Source: Lachnospiraceae bacterium (GTDB lineage Bacteria; Bacillota; Clostridia; Lachnospirales; Lachnospiraceae). Taken from it: DNA of 64,000 nt. Below are positions 27,009 through 36,765 of this stretch, one piece after another. The position numbers and the translations under genes were made by a program. Under the pieces are notes generated by a model. The model did no database searches. It was not told the origin of the DNA and was given only the letters and a program-made list of their open reading frames with translations. The stretch's first letter is position 1. Every line of letters starts with the position of its first letter. The DNA lies in assembly GCA_022799355.1 (NCBI GenBank), contig JAAWOG010000004.1:38231-102230 (forward strand), read 5' to 3'.

Positions 27009-27449
27009 CTAAATAAAGAAGCTTCCCGTATGTTCGCCGTTGATAACATAGTAAGCCTGGTTCTCCTCGGGCTTCACATAAAGCTCCACGCTCTTAAAAT
27101 CGGAAGCTTTCTGCTTCAGGTCAAATTTCCATACATCTTTTGCGATAGCCACCAGTTCCTCCGTGGTATAGGATTTGCCGGAGAACTGAATGCTGACTGT
27201 TGCCGTAGCTTCCTTCTTTTCCGTTGTTTTCTTTGATGCTGCCTTTGCCGCTGTTTTCTTCACAGCCGTTTTTGCTTTCTCTGCCGCCTTTACGGTTTCC
27301 TTCTTTACTGCCTTTGCTGCAGGCGCCGCTGCTTCCTTTACCGCCTTTGCCGCGGGTGCTGCCGCTTCCGCCGCCTTCTTCACTGTATCTTTTGCTGTCT
27401 CTTTCAATGCTGTCTTTCTCGGTGCTGTCGTCTTCTTTGTCTCTTCCAT
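27009..27449 (-). CDS. Lys/Ala-rich protein with C-terminal DUF6465-like domain
   Basis: About 146 residues. The first ~80 are almost only Lys, Ala, Thr, Glu and Pro in repeats such as AAAPAAKAVKEAAAPAAKAV, like the tails of histone H1 or the HU-PAKK proteins. The last ~60 form a compact domain (VSIQFSGKSYTTEELVAIAK, then SVELYVKPEENQAYYVING) that I recall as DUF6465 of Clostridia. No signal peptide. The basic tail suggests nucleic-acid binding or another polyanion; function unknown. ATG 27449 has GAGG six bases upstream. It has its own promoter and terminator. Confidence 0.8.
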   Translation of the reverse strand: MEETKKTTAPRKTALKETAKDTVKKAAEAAAPAAKAVKEAAAPAAKAVKKETVKAAEKAKTAVKKTAAKAASKKTTEKKEATATVSIQFSGKSYTTEELVAIAKDVWKFDLKQKASDFKSVELYVKPEENQAYYVINGEHTGSFFI

Positions 27450-27491
27450 AATTAACCTCATTCCTGCGCCATTACTTTTATAAATAAGCGT

Positions 27492-27512
27492 CCTGTGCTA
27501 ACGGCGCACAGG
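27492..27512 (-). other. Hairpin in the DUF6465 gene leader
   Basis: CCTGTGC-gccgtta-GCACAGG, a perfect 7-bp stem about 40 bp upstream of the start and downstream of the promoter. A possible translational control element. Confidence 0.5.
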
Positions 27513-27547
27513 CACAGATCGCTGCTCAAAATTTTCACACCGTTCTC

Positions 27548-27576
27548 AGTCTATACCCATATATACTATTTGTCAA
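27548..27576 (-). promoter_or_regulatory. Promoter of the DUF6465 gene
   Basis: Minus strand TTGACA (27571-27576), 17-nt spacer, TAGACT (27548-27553). The -35 begins only three bases after the uppP stop. Confidence 0.8.
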
Positions 27577-27578
27577 CG

Positions 27579-28406
27579 CTATTTTACCGCAAAATACAGT
27601 AAAACCACCGCTCCGAGAAGTATTCTGTACCATCCGAACACTTTAAAGTCATGTTTTCTGATATAGCCCATCAAAAAACGGATCACCAGCATCGATACGA
27701 TAAACGCAACCACCATGCCCACTACCAGAAGTACCAGTTCCGTCCCCGTAAAAGCGAGTCCGAATTTCAGAACCTTCAAAAGGCTTGCGCCGAACATCAC
27801 CGGAATCGCAAGGAAAAATGTAAATTCCGCCGCCACGGTCCTTGATACCCCGATCAGCAACGCCCCTACGATCGTTGCGCCCGAGCGGGAAGTCCCCGGG
27901 AAAACTGCCGCGATCAGCTGAAATACGCCGATCAGTGCCGCCGTCCGGAACGTAATATCTTTCAGCTTCGTGATCCTGGGCGTCATATCTTTATTTCTGT
28001 TTTCTATGATAATAAACGCAATACCGAACACGATCAGCGCAATCGCCACACACCAGGGATGATAAAACAACTCATCCAGTTTATCATCAAACAGCACACC
28101 CACGATCGCCGCCGGCACACACGCCACCACAATTTTCAGCCACATCATGATGATATCCGTTTTCACATAAAATCTTCCGCTTTTTTTCTTTCTGCCAAAA
28201 GGCCATATCTTTTTCCAGAACAGGATCACCACCGCCATAATAGCGCCCAACTGAATAACCACCAGAAACAGACTCCAGAATTCTTCCGATACGTTCATCT
28301 TCACAAATTCTTCCACCAGAATCATATGCCCCGTACTGCTGATCGGAAGCCACTCCGTAATTCCTTCTACAATGCCGAACAGTACGGCTTTTAAAATATC
28401 TAACAT
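27579..28406 (-). CDS. uppP: Undecaprenyl-diphosphatase UppP (BacA family)
   Basis: Integral membrane phosphatase recycling undecaprenyl pyrophosphate for peptidoglycan and surface polymers; gives bacitracin tolerance. About 275 residues with ~8 membrane spans. Signature blocks FGIVEGITEWLPISSTGHMI (catalytic Glu-rich motif), VFPGTSRSGATIVGALLIG and the conserved C-terminal region. ATG 28406 with AAAGGAG seven bases upstream; the longer frame to 28421 lacks a site. Lies 35 bp after the aminotransferase gene, so probably co-transcribed with it. Confidence 0.95.
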   Translation of the reverse strand: MLDILKAVLFGIVEGITEWLPISSTGHMILVEEFVKMNVSEEFWSLFLVVIQLGAIMAVVILFWKKIWPFGRKKKSGRFYVKTDIIMMWLKIVVACVPAAIVGVLFDDKLDELFYHPWCVAIALIVFGIAFIIIENRNKDMTPRITKLKDITFRTAALIGVFQLIAAVFPGTSRSGATIVGALLIGVSRTVAAEFTFFLAIPVMFGASLLKVLKFGLAFTGTELVLLVVGMVVAFIVSMLVIRFLMGYIRKHDFKVFGWYRILLGAVVLLYFAVK

Positions 28407-28441
28407 CTTTGCTCCTTTCACCCCTGCTGCCTGTATTTATC

Positions 28442-29629
28442 TTATCGATATTCCTGCTTCACAAATTTTCTCAATGCCTCTAAAGAACGTTCCACCTTTT
28501 CCGTATCAATGCAGTACGCCATCCGGAAAAAGCCGGGGCAGCCGAAGCTGTCGCTGGGCACCAGGATCAGGTCATACTTTAACGCCCTGTTGCAGAATGC
28601 CACGGCATCCTCCTCCAGTGCCTTCGGGAAAATATAGAAGGTTCCGCCGGGTTTTGTGCAGGAAAAACCAAGGTCTTTCAGTTCCTGATACAAAATCTTC
28701 ATATTCGTCTCATAGACGGACAGATCAGCCGTCATATCAATTGTCTCCGCCACCGCAAGCTGGAAGATCGAGGAGGGGCAATTGTGCCCTGTTCCTCTGG
28801 ATATCTGTCCGCACATCTCCACCAGCGTCGCCGCCTCCGGACACGCCGGATTTACCGCCACATAACCGATACGTTCCCCGGGAAGGGAGAGGGACTTGGA
28901 GAAAGAATAACAGGTCAGCGTGTCATCATAATATTTTGCCACATAAGGGGCATCCACGCCTTCAAACAAAATCTCACGGTAAGGTTCATCGGAGATCAGA
29001 TAGATCCGATGTCCATATTCATCCGATTTTTCCTTCAGGATCTTTGCAAGCCGCCGGATCGTCTCCGTAGAATACACCGCGCCGGAAGGATTATTCGGCG
29101 TATTGATCAGTACCGCCATCACCTTTTCGGTCAGCATCTTATCAAACGCTTCAAAATGAATCTGAAAGTTCTCCGTATCCGCCGGAACTACCTGAAGCTT
29201 TGCCCCGGTCAGATTGATGTAGGGAGCATACTCAGGAAAATACGGTGCAAAAGTCAGCACCTCATCGCCCGGTTCCGTCACACAGCGCACCGCATGGGCA
29301 ATGGCGCCCGCCGCGCCGGAAGTCGGGAAAATATGTTCCGCCCGATAGGGCAGGCCGAAACGCCGCTCAAGGGACGCCGCAATCTTTGCCTTCACCGAAG
29401 GTATCCCGAGACTTGGACTGTAGCCGTGCAGCTCCATCGGATTTTTCTCCCGCAGCAGCCGGATCATCACATCCGTAAACTCCTGCGGCACAGGCACCGA
29501 CGGATTTCCCAGACTGTAGTCAAATACATTCTCATACCCGATCTCCTTTCCCCTTGCCGTCGCAAACTCCGAAAGGGACCGGATCACCGATTTGTTACCC
29601 AGCATATCTTTATATTTTTGTACCAGCAT
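28442..29629 (-). CDS. Class I/II PLP-dependent aminotransferase
   Basis: About 395 residues of the aspartate-aminotransferase fold type I. YSLGNPSVPVPQEF (substrate region), TSGAAGAIAHAV (phosphate-binding turn), INTPNNPSGAVYS, LISDEPYREILFEG (the DxxY cofactor contact) and the Schiff-base lysine in SFSKSLSLPGERIGY. Closest in style to the pyridoxal aminotransferases commonly annotated in Clostridia without defined substrate. It cannot be narrowed to Asp, Tyr or Ala from sequence alone. Sits between a membrane protein gene and uppP. Confidence 0.92.
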   Translation of the reverse strand: MLVQKYKDMLGNKSVIRSLSEFATARGKEIGYENVFDYSLGNPSVPVPQEFTDVMIRLLREKNPMELHGYSPSLGIPSVKAKIAASLERRFGLPYRAEHIFPTSGAAGAIAHAVRCVTEPGDEVLTFAPYFPEYAPYINLTGAKLQVVPADTENFQIHFEAFDKMLTEKVMAVLINTPNNPSGAVYSTETIRRLAKILKEKSDEYGHRIYLISDEPYREILFEGVDAPYVAKYYDDTLTCYSFSKSLSLPGERIGYVAVNPACPEAATLVEMCGQISRGTGHNCPSSIFQLAVAETIDMTADLSVYETNMKILYQELKDLGFSCTKPGGTFYIFPKALEEDAVAFCNRALKYDLILVPSDSFGCPGFFRMAYCIDTEKVERSLEALRKFVKQEYR

Positions 29630-29701
29630 ATTATATTCCTTTCCGTTATCAATTATGAATCTCCATCCTCACGGACACCGCCCGATAACCTCTTTGTCAT
29701 A

Positions 29702-30409
29702 TCACCAAATCTTATCATCCGCGGCACCGGCCGGGGCATTCTCCCGCTCTTTCCAGGCGGCAAAGATCACAAGGCAGACCGCGAACGCGGCAAAAACAGG
29801 CATATCCCCGTCGTAATGGCGCAAAAACGTCAGTTTCCCGCAGATCCGGGAAACTGCCCAGAGCAGGAGCGCCGCCGAGGCAAGCATCTTTTCCGGCAGG
29901 CATCTCCCCTTTTTCAGCAGCACAAGCCACAGCACACCCAAAAGCGGTATACACCGCGTAACGGTATATAATACTTCCCCAAGACCTGTCCGCTGCGCTT
30001 CTATATAATAGAAGAACTGATTCTGCAAAAAGTTTTGTTCCGTATATAAAAATCCGTGCAGGCTGTCAAAAAACAAAAATGACACACATGTCAACCCTAA
30101 AATACCTGCTGCCATTTTTACTGCCGCGCTGTCTTTGTCTGACAATGACACACATGTCACAAAAAAACCGACTACGGCTCCCAGCTTTCCCATCAGGCAG
30201 AACTTCTCCGCCGCCTGCAGCCCTCCCATGGTAATCTCCTGCAGATACAGCCCATATCCGATCTCCGCCAGGCAGATACCGGCAAGCACCGCTATCAGGG
30301 GAAGCCCATATTTTTTCTTCCGAAGCTTTTCATCCGTCACGGCAAGATAAAGGCAGATACCGGAGACAATGATACACGCCGTCTGAAAGCATAAAATATA
30401 CAGATACAT
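29702..30409 (-). CDS. Hypothetical integral membrane protein, seven-helix type
   Basis: About 235 residues with six or seven hydrophobic segments and an extracellular-looking loop (FLYTEQNFLQNQFFYYIEAQ). The pattern recalls the 7TM sensor region found at the N-terminus of some histidine kinases and GGDEF proteins, but no signalling domain follows; it ends in a short charged tail. Starts 6 bp after the glpK stop, so expression is coupled to glycerol kinase. Not recognised further. No sign of truncation in the sequence. Confidence 0.7.
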   Translation of the reverse strand: MYLYILCFQTACIIVSGICLYLAVTDEKLRKKKYGLPLIAVLAGICLAEIGYGLYLQEITMGGLQAAEKFCLMGKLGAVVGFFVTCVSLSDKDSAAVKMAAGILGLTCVSFLFFDSLHGFLYTEQNFLQNQFFYYIEAQRTGLGEVLYTVTRCIPLLGVLWLVLLKKGRCLPEKMLASAALLLWAVSRICGKLTFLRHYDGDMPVFAAFAVCLVIFAAWKERENAPAGAADDKIW

Positions 30410-30415
30410 CCCCGC

Positions 30416-31921
30416 TTACTCCTCTCCGGCATAGAACAGCGCGCAGTCCACCGCTCTCTTCCATCCCTTCAGCAGCCTTTTCCGCTCTTCTTCCGCCATG
30501 GTCGGCCAGAAACTGGTATCCTTCTGCCAGTTCTCCTTCAGTTCCTGCCTGTTTTTCCAGTATCCCACAGCCAGCCCCGCCAGATAGGCGGCGCCCAATG
30601 CCGTAGTCTCGATACACCCCGGCCTGTCCACCCTCGTATCCACGATATCCGCCTGGAACCCCATCAAAAAGTCGTTGGCACTGGCACCGCCGTCTACTTT
30701 CAGGCTTTTTAACTTCACGCCCGCCTCTTCCTCCATGGCGCGCATCACATCCGCAGACTGATAGGCGATGGACTCAAGCGCCGCACGGACAAAATGTTCC
30801 CTGCCGCAGCCCCTTGTCAGCCCCACTACGGTACCCCTGGCATAGGGATTCCAGTACGGCGCCCCCAGCCCGGTAAAAGCCGGCACAATATATACGCCCG
30901 CCGCATCCGGCGCCTTTTTCGCATATTCTTCCGATTCCGAAGCGCTCCGAAATAGCTGCAGTTCATCCCGCAGCCACTGAATCAATGCCCCCGCCACAAA
31001 AACACTGCCCTCCAGCGCATATTCCACTCCTCCCGCCTCGCTTGCCGCGATTGTGGTCAGAAGCCCCCTTTGTGACAAAATCGGTTTCTTCCCCGTATTC
31101 ATCAGGATAAAACTGCCCGTCCCGTAGGTGTTTTTAACATCTCCCTCCTCAAAACAGCACTGCCCGAAGAGCGCTGCCTGCTGGTCTCCCGCCGCCCCTG
31201 CGATGGGAATCTCTCCCCCTACCAGGCGGCTGTCCGTATATCCGTAAATGCAGCTCGAAGGCTTCACCTCCGGCAGCATACACCCCGGCACGCCGAAATA
31301 AGAAAGCAGTTCCTCATCCCATGTCAGCGTATGGATATTGAACAGCATTGTCCGGGACGCATTGGTATAATCCGTCACATGAACCCGCCCTCCGGTCAGC
31401 TTCCAGATCAGCCAGGTATCTACCGTTCCGAATAAAAGCTTCCCTGCATCAGCCCTCTCTCTGGCGCCTTCCACATGATTCAGTATCCATTCTATTTTGC
31501 TGGCTGAAAAATACGCATCCGGTATCAGCCCGGTCTTTTCCCGTATCTTTTTATCAAAGCCTTCTTTTATCAGACGATCTATCCTCTCAGCCGTCCGGCG
31601 GCACTGCCATACAATCGCAGGATACACCGGCTCCCCGGTCTCTTTGTCCCAGACGATCGTTGTCTCCCTCTGATTTGTGATACCGATGCCCTCGATATCC
31701 TCCGCCTTCCCTCCGAGCCTGGCCATCGCCTCCGCCGCAACCGCAAGCTGAGTAGACCAGATCTCCATCGGATCGTGCTCCACCCACCCGGGATTCGGAT
31801 AATATTGTGTAAATTCTTTCTGTGCCATGCTGCGGATATTGCCGCCCTTATCAAACAGTATACACCTGGAACTTGTGGTCCCCTGGTCCAGGGCAAGGAT
31901 ATATTTATTTTGATCTCTCAT
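30416..31921 (-). CDS. glpK: Glycerol kinase
   Basis: Phosphorylates glycerol to sn-glycerol 3-phosphate. About 501 residues: [53 protein letters not shown] (catalytic Asp), [32 protein letters not shown] and [20 protein letters not shown] 31921 has GGAGG six bases upstream; the frame to 31963 is longer but unsupported. A canonical GlpK, unlike the FGGY paralogue at 16845-18323. No glpF or glpD is adjacent; first gene of a run with the membrane protein, aminotransferase and uppP. Confidence 0.96.
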   Translation of the reverse strand: MRDQNKYILALDQGTTSSRCILFDKGGNIRSMAQKEFTQYYPNPGWVEHDPMEIWSTQLAVAAEAMARLGGKAEDIEGIGITNQRETTIVWDKETGEPVYPAIVWQCRRTAERIDRLIKEGFDKKIREKTGLIPDAYFSASKIEWILNHVEGARERADAGKLLFGTVDTWLIWKLTGGRVHVTDYTNASRTMLFNIHTLTWDEELLSYFGVPGCMLPEVKPSSCIYGYTDSRLVGGEIPIAGAAGDQQAALFGQCCFEEGDVKNTYGTGSFILMNTGKKPILSQRGLLTTIAASEAGGVEYALEGSVFVAGALIQWLRDELQLFRSASESEEYAKKAPDAAGVYIVPAFTGLGAPYWNPYARGTVVGLTRGCGREHFVRAALESIAYQSADVMRAMEEEAGVKLKSLKVDGGASANDFLMGFQADIVDTRVDRPGCIETTALGAAYLAGLAVGYWKNRQELKENWQKDTSFWPTMAEEERKRLLKGWKRAVDCALFYAGEE

Positions 31922-31998
31922 ATGCAGCCTCCGGTTTCTTAATAGTTTACCATATTGTTCCACATTTCAACAACTCACTCTTTTAAATTTTTAGAAAC

Positions 31999-32027
31999 TT
32001 TACAAATCCCGGTTTTTTCTTTATACT
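31999..32027 (+). promoter_or_regulatory. Promoter of the acyltransferase gene
   Basis: TTTACA (31999-32004), 17-nt spacer, TATACT (32022-32027), 26 bp before the ATG. Confidence 0.7.
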
Positions 32028-32053
32028 AGTCTTTCAGGGGGAATTTTGAAAGT

Positions 32054-32821
32054 ATGCTTCGATTTTTCTATGTTATCTTATTAAATTGCTGGAAGGGGCC
32101 TTATATTATACCCATGATGCGTTACCGGGCGAACCGTCCTGCCAGATATACACTCGAAGAGCGCTATGCTTACGCGAAATGGGTAGTACATCAGATGCAG
32201 CACACGGGCAGGATCACCACCAAAGCCTACGGCCTGGAGAATCTGCCGGAAAAAAACGGTTATGTCCTGTATTCCAATCATCAGGGGAAGTATGACGCGC
32301 TGGGCATTGTGGATATGCACGAACGCCCCTGCAGCATCGTAATGGACGAAGCCCGTTCTCATGTCATGCTGACCGCTCAGTTTCTCGATCTTCTTGAGAG
32401 CAAGCGCCTTGTGCTTGGCGATATGAGACAGGGGCTTAAGATTATGAAAGAAATCACCCGCGAAATCAAAGAGGACCGCAAAAACTTCCTGATCTTTCCG
32501 GAAGGAGGTTACACGGATAACCACAATATGGTCTGTGAATTCAAGGGAGGTTCTTTTAAGTGTGCACAAAAAGCGAAAGCTCCCATCGTCCCCGTAGCCA
32601 TCATCAACTCCTGGAAGGCATTTGAAGGCAAGGGGCTGAAACCCGTGGAAACACAGGTGCATTTTCTCCCCCCCTTATATTATGAAGAGTATGAAAATAT
32701 GAGTACAAACGAGATCGCTGCAACCGTTCAGAACCGGATTCAGCAGGAAATTCTTGCGCATCTTTCCGGAAAAGATCTGGAGGATCTGCAAAAACAACTG
32801 GCCGCACGGGACCAGGCATAA
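32054..32821 (+). CDS. 1-acyl-sn-glycerol-3-phosphate acyltransferase-like (PlsC family)
   Basis: Membrane-associated acyltransferase, ~255 residues. Contains YSNHQGKYDALGI (the NHxxxxD catalytic motif), LIFPEGGYTDNHN (FPEG substrate motif) and the later PIVPVAIINS block. Probably acylates lysophosphatidic acid in phospholipid synthesis, but this family also includes acyltransferases for other lipids. Divergently placed from glpK, which makes glycerol 3-phosphate, the PlsC pathway precursor. An SD-like AGGGGGA lies 11 bases before the ATG. Confidence 0.88.
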   Translation: MLRFFYVILLNCWKGPYIIPMMRYRANRPARYTLEERYAYAKWVVHQMQHTGRITTKAYGLENLPEKNGYVLYSNHQGKYDALGIVDMHERPCSIVMDEARSHVMLTAQFLDLLESKRLVLGDMRQGLKIMKEITREIKEDRKNFLIFPEGGYTDNHNMVCEFKGGSFKCAQKAKAPIVPVAIINSWKAFEGKGLKPVETQVHFLPPLYYEEYENMSTNEIAATVQNRIQQEILAHLSGKDLEDLQKQLAARDQA

Positions 32822-32868
32822 CATATATCCGTTCCAAAGGATTTTATAATTATCTTATCTTTTATTCA

Positions 32869-32896
32869 TTGATTTATCACAAATTACAGGTATAAT
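32869..32896 (+). promoter_or_regulatory. Promoter of the ABC exporter pair
   Basis: TTGATT (32869-32874), 16-nt spacer, TATAAT (32891-32896), about 95 bp before the first exporter gene. Confidence 0.65.
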
Positions 32897-32991
32897 AGCA
32901 AATGTTACCAAAAATCAGGTACTTCACTTTCCTTTTTTAGCTGCATATATTTGACACAGGTTAACTATTTTTTCAGAAATGAGGCGATTTT

Positions 32992-34767
32992 ATGTTCAAA
33001 ACATTAGCTGCACAGGTGAAGCAGTATAAACTCCCTTCTCTTTTAACGCCCTTTTTCATGGCGCTGGAAGTTGTTGTGGATATCCTGCTTCCGAAAACAA
33101 TGGGTTCCCTGATCGATAAGGGCATTCAGGCGGGGAGCCTGCCGGATATCTACCGCTATGGCGGATATATGCTTCTGCTTGCTTTTCTGGGACTGTTATT
33201 CGGCGTCCTTGCGGGAAAATACGCGGCCCAGGCATCCTCCGGTTTTGCCTGCAATGTGCGGGATGCCATGTATACCAATATCCAGAAGTTTTCCTTTTCC
33301 AATATCGATAAATTCAGCACCGCAGGTCTGGTCACCCGCCTGACCACGGATGTGACCAATCTACAGAACGCTTACCAGATGGTTATCCGTATGTGTTTCC
33401 GGGCGCCGCTGACGCTGATCTTCTCCCTGGTGATGGCTTTTTCCATCAGTTCCCGGCTGAGCATGGTCTTTGTTGTGGCGCTGGCAATTCTGGTCGTATT
33501 GCTGGGGCTTATTATTTCCAGAGCCATGAAATACTTTAATGAGGTCTTTGAGAAATATGACGATTTAAATGCCAGCATACAGGAAAACGTATCGGCGATC
33601 CGGGTTGTCAAAGCCTTTGTGCGGGAAGACCACGAAAACGAAAAGTTTAAGGAGGCTGCGGGCGGCATCTACAAAATGTTCGTAAAGGCGGAAAGCGTTG
33701 TGGCAAATAACGGCCCCGTGATGATGCTGGCAGTCTATTCCTGCATGTTATCCCTCTCCTGGCTGGCAGCCCGGATGATTACCGCCGGGGAACTGACCAC
33801 CGGGGAGCTGACCACACTGTTTTCCTACGTAATGTCTATCCTGATGAGCCTGATGATGCTCTCGATGATCTTTGTGATGCTGACGCTTGCGGCGGCAAGC
33901 GCACGCCGTGTGGTGGAAGTGTTAAACGAAAAGCCGGATCTTTTAAGCCCCGAAAACGCCGTGACAAAAGTGGCGGACGGCAGCGTGGATTTTGAAAATG
34001 TGTTCTTCTCCTATCCCAGGGCAGCTAAAAATGCCCCGGCAGATGATTCCTCCGAGTCCGTTCTGAGCGATATTAACCTGCATATTCACGCCGGTGAGAC
34101 CATCGGCATTATCGGCGGAACCGGTTCCGCAAAATCCAGTCTGGTGAACCTGATCAGCAGGCTTTATGATGTATCAAAAGGCTGCGTCAAAGTCGGCGGC
34201 AGGGATGTCCGCAGTTATGATCTGGATACGCTTCGAAATGAAGTCGCCGTAGTACTGCAGAAGAACGTGCTGTTTTCCGGTACGATCCTGGAGAATCTGC
34301 GCTGGGGCGACAAGGATGCCGCCGTCGAAGATTGTGTCCGTGTCTGCCGCCTCGCATGCGCAGACGAATTTATCAGCCGGTTTCCTGACGGATATGAAAC
34401 TTATATTGAACAGGGGGGCACGAATGTATCCGGCGGCCAGAAACAGCGCCTGTGTATTGCCCGCGCCCTGTTGAAAAAGCCGAAAATACTTATCCTTGAC
34501 GATTCCACCTCCGCGGTGGATACCGCCACGGATGCCCGTATCCGGCAGGCTTTCCGGGATGAAATCCCGGACACCACAAAATTTATTATTGCCCAGAGAA
34601 TATCCAGCATTCAGGATGCCGACCGTATTATCGTTTTGGAAGACGGCGTAATAGACGGTTTTGACACCCATGAAAATCTGCTTGAAAACAATGCAATCTA
34701 CCGCGAAGTTTACGAGAGCCAGACAAAAGGCGGCGGTGACTTCGATCAGAGAGGAGGTGCTCTGTAA
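32992..34767 (+). CDS. Heterodimeric ABC exporter subunit with degenerate ATPase site
   Basis: About 591 residues: six-helix membrane domain (~10-310) and a C-terminal NBD. Walker A GGTGSAKSS, signature VSGGQKQRLCIARAL, Walker B LILDDSTSAVD. The Walker B carries Asp where the catalytic Glu normally sits, the hallmark of the non-hydrolysing site in heterodimeric exporters such as TM287/288 or BmrCD. Stop and next start overlap as TAATG, so the subunits are made together. Substrate unknown: drug, lipid or peptide. Confidence 0.93.
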   Translation: MFKTLAAQVKQYKLPSLLTPFFMALEVVVDILLPKTMGSLIDKGIQAGSLPDIYRYGGYMLLLAFLGLLFGVLAGKYAAQASSGFACNVRDAMYTNIQKFSFSNIDKFSTAGLVTRLTTDVTNLQNAYQMVIRMCFRAPLTLIFSLVMAFSISSRLSMVFVVALAILVVLLGLIISRAMKYFNEVFEKYDDLNASIQENVSAIRVVKAFVREDHENEKFKEAAGGIYKMFVKAESVVANNGPVMMLAVYSCMLSLSWLAARMITAGELTTGELTTLFSYVMSILMSLMMLSMIFVMLTLAAASARRVVEVLNEKPDLLSPENAVTKVADGSVDFENVFFSYPRAAKNAPADDSSESVLSDINLHIHAGETIGIIGGTGSAKSSLVNLISRLYDVSKGCVKVGGRDVRSYDLDTLRNEVAVVLQKNVLFSGTILENLRWGDKDAAVEDCVRVCRLACADEFISRFPDGYETYIEQGGTNVSGGQKQRLCIARALLKKPKILILDDSTSAVDTATDARIRQAFRDEIPDTTKFIIAQRISSIQDADRIIVLEDGVIDGFDTHENLLENNAIYREVYESQTKGGGDFDQRGGAL

Positions 34768-36692
34768 TGGCACAGGCAAGAACGGTACACGGTCCCGGCA
34801 GACGGGGCCCGCATGGCCCGAAGCCCAAACTGGAAAATACCGGGCTCTCATTGAAACGTCTTACAAAGTTCGTGATGGGAAGATATGCGCTTCCCGTTGT
34901 CATCGTATTGCTCTGCATTCTGGGTTCTTCCCTTGCCACCGTAAAGGGTACATTGTTTATCCAGGCATTGATCGATGACTATATCATGCCTATGATCGGC
35001 ATAAGTTCACCGGATTTTGGTCCGCTGAAAAATGCGCTGCTGAGACTGGCATGTATCTACATTGCGGGGATTCTCTGTTCCTGGGCATACAATCAGATTA
35101 TGGTGAGAGTCAGCCAGGGTGCTTTACATGACATTCGTGTCACCTTGTTTACAAAGATGGAATCCCTCCCGATCAGATACTTTGATACCCATCCCCATGG
35201 TGATATCATGTCCGTCTATACCAATGACGTGGATACTCTGCGGCAGCTCATCGGCATCAGCCTGCCTCAGCTTGCAGCCAGTATGATCACTCTGATCAGC
35301 GTATTTGTCAGCATGATCTATCTGAATATCCCGCTGACAATTGTCACTCTGTTTATGGTTGCCGTAATGATGCTTGTAACACGCAAAGTTGCCTCCCTCT
35401 CCGGACGGTACTTTATGGCACAGCAGCAGGATATCGGAAAAGTCAACGGTTATATCGAAGAAATGATGGAAGGACAGAAAGTCGTCAAGGTATTCTGTCA
35501 TGAAGAAGAAAGTCTTGCCGGATTCCGAAAACTGAATGACAGCCTGCGGGATTCCGCCAACAACGCCAACAAATTTGCCAATATTCTGATGCCCCTCAGC
35601 GCCCAGCTCGGCCATGTCAGTTACGTGGTCTGCGCTATCACAGGCGCACTGCTTGCCATAAACGGCAATATGGGGCTCACCATCGGCACACTGATTTCTT
35701 TTCTGACGCTCAACAGGAACTTTAACCAGCCCATCGCCCAGGTCAGCCAGCAGCTCAATTCGGTTGTGATGGCGCTTGCCGGCGCCGACCGTATCTTTAA
35801 ACTGATGGATGAGACGCCGGAAGTGGACGAAGGCTACGTAACTCTTGTCCGCGCAAAGAAAGACGCAGACGGAAATATACAGGAATGCAGGGAACGGACC
35901 GGTATGTGGGCATGGAAGCATCCCCACCAGGCGGATGGCACCATCACCTACACGGAACTCACCGGTGATGTTGTTTTTGACGATGTGGACTTCGGTTATA
36001 CCGATGACAAGATCGTGCTCCATAATATTAAGATGTTCGCAACGCCGGGACAGAAAATCGCCTTTGTCGGCAGCACCGGTGCGGGTAAAACAACGATCAC
36101 CAATCTGATCAACCGCTTTTATGATATTCAGGACGGAAAAATCCGCTATGACGGCATCAATATCAACAAGATCAAAAAGGATGACCTGCGCCGTTCCCTG
36201 GGGATCGTGTTGCAGGATACGCATTTATTCACCGGTACGGTCATGGAAAATATCCGCTACGGAAAACTCGATGCCACGGACGAAGACTGTATTGCCGCGG
36301 CAAAACTTGCCAATGCTCACGGCTTTATCAAGAGGCTTCCGAACGGCTACCAGACTCTTCTGACCGGGGACGGCGCCAACCTCTCCCAGGGACAGAGACA
36401 GCTTCTTGCCATCGCCAGAGCCGCCGTTGCCGATCCGCCGGTGCTGATCCTCGATGAAGCAACTTCCAGCATCGACACCAGAACCGAAATGCTGGTGCAG
36501 CGGGGCATGGATTCCCTGATGAAAGGGCGTACCACCTTTGTGATCGCCCACAGGCTCAGCACCGTCCGCAACAGTGACTGCATTATGGTACTCGAGCAGG
36601 GCAGGATTATCGAGCGTGGAAATCACGATGAGCTGATTGCGGAGAAAGGAAAATATTATCAGTTGTATACGGGGATGAAAGCGGAAGCGTAA
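34767..36692 (+). CDS. Heterodimeric ABC exporter subunit with canonical ATPase site
   Basis: About 641 residues. A ~30-residue Gly/Pro/Arg-rich N-terminal tail (GRRGPHGPKPKLEN) precedes the six-helix membrane domain; the C-terminal NBD has GSTGAGKTTITNLINRFY, LSQGQRQLLAIARAA and VLILDEATSSIDTR with the normal catalytic Glu. An insertion of ~35 residues (RAKKDADGNIQECRERTGMW) lies between membrane domain and NBD, as in the larger partner of such pairs. Partner of the upstream gene. Confidence 0.94.
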   Translation: MAQARTVHGPGRRGPHGPKPKLENTGLSLKRLTKFVMGRYALPVVIVLLCILGSSLATVKGTLFIQALIDDYIMPMIGISSPDFGPLKNALLRLACIYIAGILCSWAYNQIMVRVSQGALHDIRVTLFTKMESLPIRYFDTHPHGDIMSVYTNDVDTLRQLIGISLPQLAASMITLISVFVSMIYLNIPLTIVTLFMVAVMMLVTRKVASLSGRYFMAQQQDIGKVNGYIEEMMEGQKVVKVFCHEEESLAGFRKLNDSLRDSANNANKFANILMPLSAQLGHVSYVVCAITGALLAINGNMGLTIGTLISFLTLNRNFNQPIAQVSQQLNSVVMALAGADRIFKLMDETPEVDEGYVTLVRAKKDADGNIQECRERTGMWAWKHPHQADGTITYTELTGDVVFDDVDFGYTDDKIVLHNIKMFATPGQKIAFVGSTGAGKTTITNLINRFYDIQDGKIRYDGININKIKKDDLRRSLGIVLQDTHLFTGTVMENIRYGKLDATDEDCIAAAKLANAHGFIKRLPNGYQTLLTGDGANLSQGQRQLLAIARAAVADPPVLILDEATSSIDTRTEMLVQRGMDSLMKGRTTFVIAHRLSTVRNSDCIMVLEQGRIIERGNHDELIAEKGKYYQLYTGMKAEA

Positions 36693-36726
36693 ATCAGGCT
36701 TTTTGCAGATTCATATCGGAAGTTCC

Positions 36727-36764
36727 ATATGCCGGCCGCATTTATAATAGTGCTGCCGGCATAT
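36727..36764. terminator. Hairpin between convergent genes
   Basis: ATATGCCGGC pairs perfectly with GCCGGCATAT across an 18-nt loop, between the exporter stop (plus) and the SGNH gene stop (minus). There is no real U-tract on either side, so termination is inferred from position. Confidence 0.45.
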
Positions 36765-36765
36765 T

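Noticed and set aside
30080..30160. Two copies of TGACACACATGTCA within the membrane-protein gene
   Set aside because: Both encode the same TCVS residues inside transmembrane helices; best explained as coding similarity rather than a regulatory or mobile repeat.
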